From the NCBI GenBank assembly GCA_028292835.1, contig JAQGLP010000224.1, forward strand, positions 1 to 12,314: 12,314 nt of DNA, read 5' to 3'. Position 1 is the first letter of the stretch. The number at the start of each line of letters is the position of its first letter. Both the position numbers and the translations under genes were made by a program. The DNA comes from Variovorax sp. (GTDB taxonomy: Bacteria; Pseudomonadota; Gammaproteobacteria; Burkholderiales; Burkholderiaceae_C). This document shows positions 8,049-12,314 of this stretch, piece by piece. A model generated the notes under the pieces. The model saw nothing but the letters and a program-made list of their open reading frames with translations, did not search any database and had not been told where the DNA came from.

Positions 8049-8855
8049 TCAGAAGCCGAAAAGATCGGGCCGCGCCGCATCGAGCCATTCGACGCGCCCT
8101 TCGCTCCAGGCGATGAATTCAACGCCGAAGCCGCTTCCCATGCTGACCTCGGTGTCGGGTTCGATCACGCAGAAGCTTCCGCCAAGGACCAGCTTGCCGT
8201 TCACCTTCATGCCGCCTCCAAGCACAAAGATCTCGATGATCTGGCGAGTGCGAAACGGTGGCACGCGCGTTCCGGGGATCATCTTCAGCGCGACGTTGCG
8301 AAAATCGTTCCGGGTGCCGCGGTAGTCGCAGATCATCCGTCGAGTGAGCCCGGCCACCGCGGTCGGCCACGCCGGCAGATCGGCGAGAGTGAGGCTGACG
8401 TCGGGCGATTCCTCCGGTCGGGGATTGACGAAGGTCTCGGAGCGGCCGCCAGCGTGAAGCGGGGGCACGTTTTCCGCGCCCACGCCCGGCGCGTAGAGCA
8501 CCGGGCCGTCCAGCCTGGACGCCATGAGCGTTGGCACGTAGGCGATGGCGTCGTGCGTCGCACCGGGCATGTTGATGCCCATTTGGCCGGCAACCGTGGT
8601 GCCGGCGTAGTCGGTCAGGCCGCCGCTCAGCATGTAGCTGAAGGCGATGTCGACGTGGTGGTGAAGGCCGGACGATGCCAGCGTGTCGAAGCTCAACAGG
8701 CCGAGGAAGCGACCGGTTTCACGGTTCTCGTGCACCGCGGCTTTGCGCAGCCCGGGCCGCGATGCGTCGACCCAGGTGAGGTCGCGCGCGCTCGTGGTGT
8801 AGACGCGATCGCCCTGCGGATATTGAATCGTCGTGGAAGACATGGGCTCTTTCAT
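8049..8855 (-). CDS. Two-cupin protein, 2,4'-dihydroxyacetophenone dioxygenase-like
   Basis: A 268-residue protein with two cupin folds. The first, about 45-125, has LHHHVDIAF (His65-67) and GATHD (His101) in the places of the usual metal ligands, though the glutamate of cupin motif 1 seems to be replaced by a phenylalanine near residue 72. The second, about 188-260, follows the ChrR-like pattern IPGTRVPPFRT...IFVLGG but has Phe-Arg where HRH normally lies, so it probably binds no metal. The order of segments resembles proteins annotated as 2,4'-dihydroxyacetophenone dioxygenase, which cleave a C-C bond beside a ketone, and ChrR-like cupins. Actual activity is unproven. I chose the ATG at 8855, with GAGG 8 nt upstream; an alternative ATG lies at 8843. 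The frame stays open far upstream, through two other genes, but that is not real coding. Confidence 0.82.
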   Translation of the reverse strand: MKEPMSSTTIQYPQGDRVYTTSARDLTWVDASRPGLRKAAVHENRETGRFLGLLSFDTLASSGLHHHVDIAFSYMLSGGLTDYAGTTVAGQMGINMPGATHDAIAYVPTLMASRLDGPVLYAPGVGAENVPPLHAGGRSETFVNPRPEESPDVSLTLADLPAWPTAVAGLTRRMICDYRGTRNDFRNVALKMIPGTRVPPFRTRQIIEIFVLGGGMKVNGKLVLGGSFCVIEPDTEVSMGSGFGVEFIAWSEGRVEWLDAARPDLFGF

Positions 8856-8881
8856 GCGTACCGCCTCGGTGGCACGTGTCG

Positions 8882-9898
8882 TCAACCCAGCTTGCCCGCG
8901 CTGCGCTCGAGGATGGACCAAGCCTCGTCGCCCAGCTTGCCCTTCCATTCGGCATAGAAGCCCGCGGTGCGCAGCTTCTCGCGGAAGCCCTCTGGCTTCG
9001 GTGTGTTGAACACCATGCCCTTGGAAGTCAGGTCGGCCTGCATCGACTCGGCTTGCGCCGCGAGGTCGGCCCGCTCGGCGACGGCGGCCGCGTTCATGTG
9101 CTTGGCGACGATGTCGCGCAGGTTGGCCGGCAGGCGCTCCCAGGCCTTTCGATTGGCCAGGCACCAGAATCCGTCCCACATGTGGTTGGTCATGGCGCAG
9201 TATTTCTGCACCTCGTAGAGCTTCAACGCCATGATGCCGGTGAGCGCGTTCTCCTGGCCGTCGACCACCTTGGTCTGCAGCGAGGTGTACAGCTCGGACG
9301 CATTGATGCCTGTCGGCGCCGCATCGAAAGCCTTGAACATCGAGGTCCACAATGGCGAAACCGGCACGCGCATCTTGAAGCCCTTCAAGTCCACAGCCGT
9401 GTTGATCAGCTTGGTGGAAGAGGTCATCTGGCGGAAGCCGTTGTCGAAGATCTTGTCCATGGCGACCAGGTTGGACTTGGCGATCTCGCCGCGGATGAAG
9501 GCCCCGAGGTCGCCATCCATCGCCTTCCACACGGTCGGGTAGTCGGAGAATGCGAAGCCGATGCCGCTGATCGATGCCTTCGGCACAAGGGTCGCCAGAA
9601 TGAGGCCCGACAGGGTAAAGAACTCGATGCCGCCGGCGCGCAACTGACTCAGCGCGTCCGTGTCGGAGCCAAGTTGGCTCGACGGGAACACCTGGATGTC
9701 GACGCGTCCGTTGGTCTCGGCCCTCACCTTGTCCGCCATCTCTCGGGAGCGCACATTGAGGGCGTGCGAGGGCGGCAGGTTGTTCGCGAGCTTGTAGTTG
9801 AATTCGGCCCCCTGGCCGAGCGCGAACTTCATCGGCAGCGCGATGCCCAGCGTGCTGGCCGCGGCTGATTTCACGAGATTGCGACGGGTGATGGACAT
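8882..9898 (-). CDS. dctP: TRAP transporter solute-binding protein DctP
   Basis: A 338-residue periplasmic binding protein of the DctP family. The N-terminus has a twin-arginine signal (ITRRNLVKSAAAS) followed by a hydrophobic stretch, so it is probably exported by Tat, with cleavage near residue 28-31. Family landmarks are GRVDIQVFPSSQLG (64-77), GFRQMTSS (154-161), FKMRVP with Arg177, the residue that usually grips the ligand carboxylate, and DGQEN (213-217). A strong AGGAG site (9906-9910) lies 7 nt before the ATG and is among the best in the cluster, fitting the high level a binding protein needs. It must work with the DctQM encoded at 1500-3389. Placement of the binding protein near the promoter, apart from its permease, is unusual. 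The substrate is presumably a carboxylate. Confidence 0.95.
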   Translation of the reverse strand: MSITRRNLVKSAAASTLGIALPMKFALGQGAEFNYKLANNLPPSHALNVRSREMADKVRAETNGRVDIQVFPSSQLGSDTDALSQLRAGGIEFFTLSGLILATLVPKASISGIGFAFSDYPTVWKAMDGDLGAFIRGEIAKSNLVAMDKIFDNGFRQMTSSTKLINTAVDLKGFKMRVPVSPLWTSMFKAFDAAPTGINASELYTSLQTKVVDGQENALTGIMALKLYEVQKYCAMTNHMWDGFWCLANRKAWERLPANLRDIVAKHMNAAAVAERADLAAQAESMQADLTSKGMVFNTPKPEGFREKLRTAGFYAEWKGKLGDEAWSILERSAGKLG

Positions 9899-9933
9899 GT
9901 TTTGTCTCCTTTTTTGGTGTCGAAATTGGGGCT

Positions 9934-10740
9934 TTAGGCCTTGGCGGCGGACGGCCGGACGAAGAGGTTTCGCACGAACACGCCGGCAGCCAGGAATCCA
10001 CCATCCACGGCCAGTGTGTGGCCGGTGACGTAGGCGGCCCGCTCGGAGGCCAGGAACAGCACCGAATCGGCAATCTCCTTGGGTGCCGCGTAGCGCCGCA
10101 TCGGGATCATGTCGGCGTACAAAGCCCTGTCGCTATCGCCTTGCAGGCGCCGCACCATGGGGGTGTCGACCGGGCCGGGTGCGACGGCATTCACGGTCAC
10201 GCCGGTTTCGGCCGCTTCGATGGCGAACTGCCTGGTGAGGGCGATCAGAGCGGCCTTGGACGAGCCGTACGCGAGGCGTCCCGTCCCGGCGCGCACCCCG
10301 CTGATGGACGCGATGTTCACGATGCGACCCCAGCCTTTTGCCTGCATGTGCTGCAAGGCATGCTGGATCAATAGCATCGGTGCGGTGACGTTCAGCGCCA
10401 TAGTGGTGTTCCAGATGTCCAGCGGGTAGCCAGAAGCCGGGAGGGTAACCACCATCCCGGCGTTGTTCACGAGGATGTCGGGCGGCCCGAAGGTATCGGT
10501 GAGCGAAGCGATGTCCCGCGAAAGCGCGGCCGTGTCGGCAAGGTCAACCACGACCGCGTGGGCTCGGCCGCCTGCGTCGCTGATCTCGCCCACGACTCTT
10601 GCCGCACCCTCGGCATCGCGGTCCGCCACGTAGACGCTGGCGCCCTCGTCGATGGCGAGTTGGCGCGCGGTCTGCTGTCCGATGCCGCTCGCGGCTCCCG
10701 TGACGAATGCGACTCTTCCGGAATGCTCTGGGGTCTTCAC
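9934..10740 (-). CDS. Short-chain dehydrogenase/reductase (SDR), first gene of the cluster
   Basis: A 268-residue classical SDR with the cofactor motif TGAASGIG (14-21), Asp40 after strand 2 (YVADRD), again pointing to NAD, NNAG (92-95), Asn117 and the catalytic Ser145, Tyr158 and Lys162 (YGSSK). PGPVDTP and YVTGHTLAVDGG complete the family pattern. It is related in sequence to the SDR at 3554-4318, but the two are clearly different proteins, so two separate oxidations, or oxidation of two stereoisomers, are likely. I chose the GTG at 10740 because it gives the usual short stretch before strand 1. An ATG at 10782 would add 14 residues and put a probable operator inside the gene. Neither start has a strong ribosome site. 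A C-terminal tail of about 15 residues (FVRNLFVRPSAAKA) extends past the usual end. Confidence 0.92.
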   Translation of the reverse strand: MKTPEHSGRVAFVTGAASGIGQQTARQLAIDEGASVYVADRDAEGAARVVGEISDAGGRAHAVVVDLADTAALSRDIASLTDTFGPPDILVNNAGMVVTLPASGYPLDIWNTTMALNVTAPMLLIQHALQHMQAKGWGRIVNIASISGVRAGTGRLAYGSSKAALIALTRQFAIEAAETGVTVNAVAPGPVDTPMVRRLQGDSDRALYADMIPMRRYAAPKEIADSVLFLASERAAYVTGHTLAVDGGFLAAGVFVRNLFVRPSAAKA

Positions 10741-10747
10741 TGTGACA

Positions 10748-10762
10748 GGTCCAATATGTGAA
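10748..10762 (-). promoter_or_regulatory. Candidate IclR-family operator, cluster-proximal copy
   Basis: Read on the minus strand this is TTCAC, six bases, GACC, within GTTTCACATATTGGAC, an imperfect palindrome of the kind bound by IclR-family dimers. It ends 7 nt before the GTG start of the first cluster gene. The same 5-6-4 pattern recurs in the opposite orientation at 10834-10848. Confidence 0.5.
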
Positions 10763-10790
10763 ACGAGGGACGATCCTCGCATCGAACCAT

Positions 10791-10815
10791 CCCATGAACA
10801 ATTGGGTAACATGGG
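10791..10815. repeat. Perfect inverted repeat CCCATG-N13-CATGGG
   Basis: The arms CCCATG (10791-10796) and CATGGG (10810-10815) are exact complements separated by 13 bp. The repeat is centred at about 10803, nearly midway between the two candidate operators. It could be a further regulator site or a chance palindrome next to a promoter. Confidence 0.4.
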
Positions 10816-10833
10816 ATAAAAGATCGAATTTGG

Positions 10834-10848
10834 TTCACTATTTAGACC
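10834..10848 (+). promoter_or_regulatory. Candidate IclR-family operator, regulator-proximal copy
   Basis: On the plus strand this reads TTCAC, six bases, GACC, with the same spacing as the minus-strand copy at 10748-10762. It is embedded in the inverted repeat TTGGT-N11-ACCAA (10830-10850). It lies 24 nt before the start of the IclR gene, so binding here would probably control the regulator itself. Confidence 0.5.
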
Positions 10849-10872
10849 AAGAATTGAGGGTAAACCCGAAAG

Positions 10873-11676
10873 ATGGCTATCGAAGAACCCCTGCGAGAGG
10901 AGACGCCGGGAGCACAGACGCTGCGCCGCGGTTTGGCAATCCTCAAGCTGTTGGCCCGCTACCAGCCCACGGGTCTGCGCATCAGCGATATCGGCCGAAA
11001 GACCGGGTTGAACAAGGCGACGGCGGTGCGCCTGACGCGAACCCTCGTCGAGGAGCGTTTCGTCACCCAGGACGCAGGCAGTCGGTGCTACCGGCTCGGC
11101 CCGGAGTCGTTCGCCGTCGGCCTTGCGGCGGAGCCGGCCTATGCGCTGCAACGGCTGGCCGCGCCCGTGTTGCGATCACTCGCGCTGGAAACCGGTGACT
11201 GGGTTTTCTTCTCGGTGCGGCAAGGCTTCGAGGCGATCTGCCTGTCGCGCGAGAGCGGCGACATTCCCTACCCGGCATCGGCGCTCAAGGTCGGGGACCA
11301 CCACCCGCTGGCGGTCGGGGCAGGCGGCGTGTCGATGCTGGCAGCGCTGCCCGACGACGAGATCGAACTGGCACTCGCACAAGCTGGCGAGGTCATCGAG
11401 AAGGACTATCCGACCGTCACCGTTCCTGTCGTTCGCGGACTGGTAAAGGAGACGCGGGAGCGTGGCTACTGCGTGCTTCCCGGCATCATCGTCCAAGGGT
11501 ACTGGGGACTTGCCGTACCGCTGCTACAAGAAGATGGACGTCCGCTCGCGGCCATCATCCTCGTCACTAGCGCAGCCCGATTGAATGCCACGCGCCAGGC
11601 TGTGCTCGGAGAGCGCATGCGACGCCTCGCGCACGACCTTATGGCGCGCGCAGAACACCGCGACGAGGTGCAATAG
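10873..11676 (+). CDS. IclR-family transcriptional regulator
   Basis: A 267-residue regulator. Residues about 14-75 form the winged helix-turn-helix (LRRGLAILKLLARYQ, then LRISDIGRKTGLNKATAVRL as the helix-turn-helix core), and about 85-260 form the IclR effector-binding domain, with GDWVFFSVRQG, LKVGDHHPLAVGAGG and a GYWGLAVPLLQEDG segment typical of the family. The effector is probably the imported acid or an early product, but this cannot be read from the sequence. The gene is transcribed away from the catabolic cluster and is separated from it by 132 bp, the standard arrangement for a local regulator. Its ribosome site is weak (GAGG 12 nt upstream, partly in a small palindrome). Whether it activates or represses is unknown; both occur in the family. 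Confidence 0.94.
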   Translation: MAIEEPLREETPGAQTLRRGLAILKLLARYQPTGLRISDIGRKTGLNKATAVRLTRTLVEERFVTQDAGSRCYRLGPESFAVGLAAEPAYALQRLAAPVLRSLALETGDWVFFSVRQGFEAICLSRESGDIPYPASALKVGDHHPLAVGAGGVSMLAALPDDEIELALAQAGEVIEKDYPTVTVPVVRGLVKETRERGYCVLPGIIVQGYWGLAVPLLQEDGRPLAAIILVTSAARLNATRQAVLGERMRRLAHDLMARAEHRDEVQ

Positions 11677-11717
11677 AGTGTGCGTCCCCGCTTCGTTGCT
11701 TGGGCCGTCACACCGTT

Positions 11718-11731
11718 GGCTCTGGTGCAAA
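11718..11731 (+). repeat. IS6-family left terminal inverted repeat
   Basis: GGCTCTGGTGCAAA matches the common IS6-family end GGCACTGTTGCAAA at 12 of 14 positions. It lies 65 bp before the transposase start at 11797, the normal distance for such elements. No matching right end is present in the window. Confidence 0.7.
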
Positions 11732-11796
11732 TCGCGTCCCGGGCAGGCTGTGGCCTTTGAACTGAAGGCGGATCGATGGCGCAGAGGCTGCAAAGC

Positions 11797-11916
11797 ATGG
11801 ACGAACTGTTCAAGGGCCGGCACTTCGAGCGTGAAGTCATCGTCCTGTGTGTCCGGTGGTATCTGCGTTTCAAGCTGAGCCTGCGTGACTTGGCGGAAAT
11901 GATGGCCGAGCGGGGG
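11797..11916 (+). pseudogene. IS6-family transposase, N-terminal fragment
   Basis: Forty codons starting at MDELFKGRHFEREVIVLCVR and continuing through WYLRFKLSLRDLAEMMAERG are the unmistakable N-terminal helix-turn-helix region of IS6-family transposases (IS26, IS6100 and relatives share FKGRHF and VRWY). After that glycine the sequence departs abruptly from the family. The whole DDE catalytic domain is missing, so the element is dead unless helped from elsewhere. An in-frame ATG 21 bp upstream (11776) is possible, but family members start at the MDELFKG position. The fragment lies just beyond the IclR gene and marks the right side of the accessory cluster. Confidence 0.85.
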
Positions 11917-12192
11917 GCTTGTCATGTCGTACCCTCCTGCACCCAGGCCCCTTGGAGGCTGATGCGGGGCAGTTCGATCCCCTGCTGCGCACGCTCGCCC
12001 AGCGACCTCCGCCGGCCGAGCTCGTCGCGCTGCTCGGCGCCCTGAACGCGGGCCACGGCATCAACCTCTGCCTTCGGCTTTGACAAATACCGCCAGGCCA
12101 GGCCAAAGGTCTCGCAAGCGGCGCGAAGGCACTGCGCGCCCGACCGGAGCTGCATCCCCCGCATGCAAAAGCAGAGGCCAGGAACGAACGGC
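11917..12192. other. Unassigned scar between IS6 fragment and membrane-protein gene
   Basis: I see no intact gene in these 276 bases. A plus-strand frame ending at the TGA at 12081-12083 reads AGQFDPLLRTLAQRPPPAEL and continues VALLGALNAGHGINLCLRL, which looks protein-like but has no start and no family I recognise. On the other strand the frame ending at 11922 finishes with IELPRISLQGAWVQEGTT, loosely like the SymE toxin signature (P-x-L-x-G-x-W-L). Both cannot be genes, and either could be a decayed remnant. Confidence 0.4.
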
Positions 12193-12314
12193 TTACGCCG
12201 GCACCAGCGCCTCGCGCCGCGCGCGGCGCACGTTGAAGGCGCTCACGATCAGCACGCCCTGCACCACCGCCAGGCCAACGATCACGCTGGTGTACTGGCT
12301 GCGGTCCATCAGCC
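12193..12314 (-). CDS. C-terminus of an unidentified membrane protein (partial)
   Basis: About 39 codons enter from the right edge and end at TAA (12193-12195). They contain a hydrophobic segment, SVIVGLAVVQGVLIVSAF, long enough to cross the membrane, followed by a basic tail NVRRARREALVPA that would lie in the cytoplasm by the positive-inside rule. This suits the last helix of a transporter or other multi-pass protein. The family cannot be told from so short a piece. It is probably resident DNA outside the catabolic insertion, but that is inference. Confidence 0.6.
   Translation of the reverse strand, partial: LMDRSQYTSVIVGLAVVQGVLIVSAFNVRRARREALVPA

Larger units (their letters stand above)
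10741..10872. promoter_or_regulatory. Divergent control region between SDR and IclR genes
   Basis: This 132-bp stretch must hold the promoters of both the minus-strand cluster and the plus-strand regulator. It is visibly richer in A and T than the genes on either side. It contains two matching 15-bp motifs (10748-10762 and 10834-10848), the inverted repeat CCCATG-N13-CATGGG (10791-10815), the inverted repeat CGAGG-N6-CCTCG (10764-10779) and the small palindrome GGGT-AA-ACCC (10858-10867), which overlaps the weak ribosome site of the regulator. I could not place a convincing sigma-70 -35/-10 pair on either strand. Confidence 0.75.

Noticed and set aside
8049..10073. A 674-codon open frame that would fuse the cupin to an upstream 400-residue region
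   Set aside because: The upstream part runs through the DctP gene and into the dehydrogenase gene in another frame and is arginine- and glycine-rich with no domain. The cupin begins at 8855 with its own ribosome site.
9934..11151. A 405-codon version of the first dehydrogenase
   Set aside because: The extra N-terminal residues would overlap the IclR gene and the whole control region. The SDR fold begins just after the GTG at 10740.
1..12314. CRISPR array, tRNA or rRNA genes, integrase attachment site
   Set aside because: No spaced direct repeats, no tRNA-like cloverleaf and no rRNA sequence were seen in reading through the window.

Overview
The window is GC-rich and reads like an accessory catabolic region of a betaproteobacterium, most likely Burkholderiales. 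That placement is inferred from the mix of TRAP transporter, IclR regulator and CoA-pathway gene types plus the base composition. There is no taxonomic marker gene. Nearly the whole window is one minus-strand gene cluster of about 10 kb, driven away from a divergently transcribed IclR-family regulator. Broken insertion sequences lie on both sides.

Layout, left to right: the end of an IS3-family element with the last codons of its transposase (1-198, minus); a class I SAM-dependent methyltransferase (317-1291, minus); a fused TRAP permease DctQM (1500-3389, minus), preceded by a possible 16-codon leader peptide and a strong hairpin; a short-chain dehydrogenase (3554-4318, minus); a tandem PPC/DUF296-domain protein (4311-5195, minus); an acyl-CoA ligase (5182-6813, minus); an SCP2-type thiolase (6810-7979, minus); a two-cupin protein resembling the 2,4'-dihydroxyacetophenone dioxygenase group (8049-8855, minus); a TRAP solute-binding protein (8882-9898, minus); a second short-chain dehydrogenase (9934-10740, minus); a 132-bp divergent control region; the IclR regulator (10873-11676, plus); the left end and first 40 codons of an IS6-family transposase (11718-11916, plus); an unassigned scar (11917-12192); and the C-terminus of an unidentified membrane protein (12193-12314, minus).

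How the genes could work together (inference): the TRAP system takes up an organic acid, the ligase makes its CoA thioester, one or both dehydrogenases oxidise a hydroxyl to a ketone, and the thiolase cleaves the resulting 3-ketoacyl-CoA. No acyl-CoA dehydrogenase or enoyl-CoA hydratase is present, so either the substrate already carries an oxygen at the beta carbon or those steps are encoded elsewhere. The cupin and the tandem PPC protein have no obvious step. They are the parts most likely to hold new biochemistry. Two matching 15-bp motifs in opposite orientation in the divergent control region are good candidates for the IclR regulator's sites.
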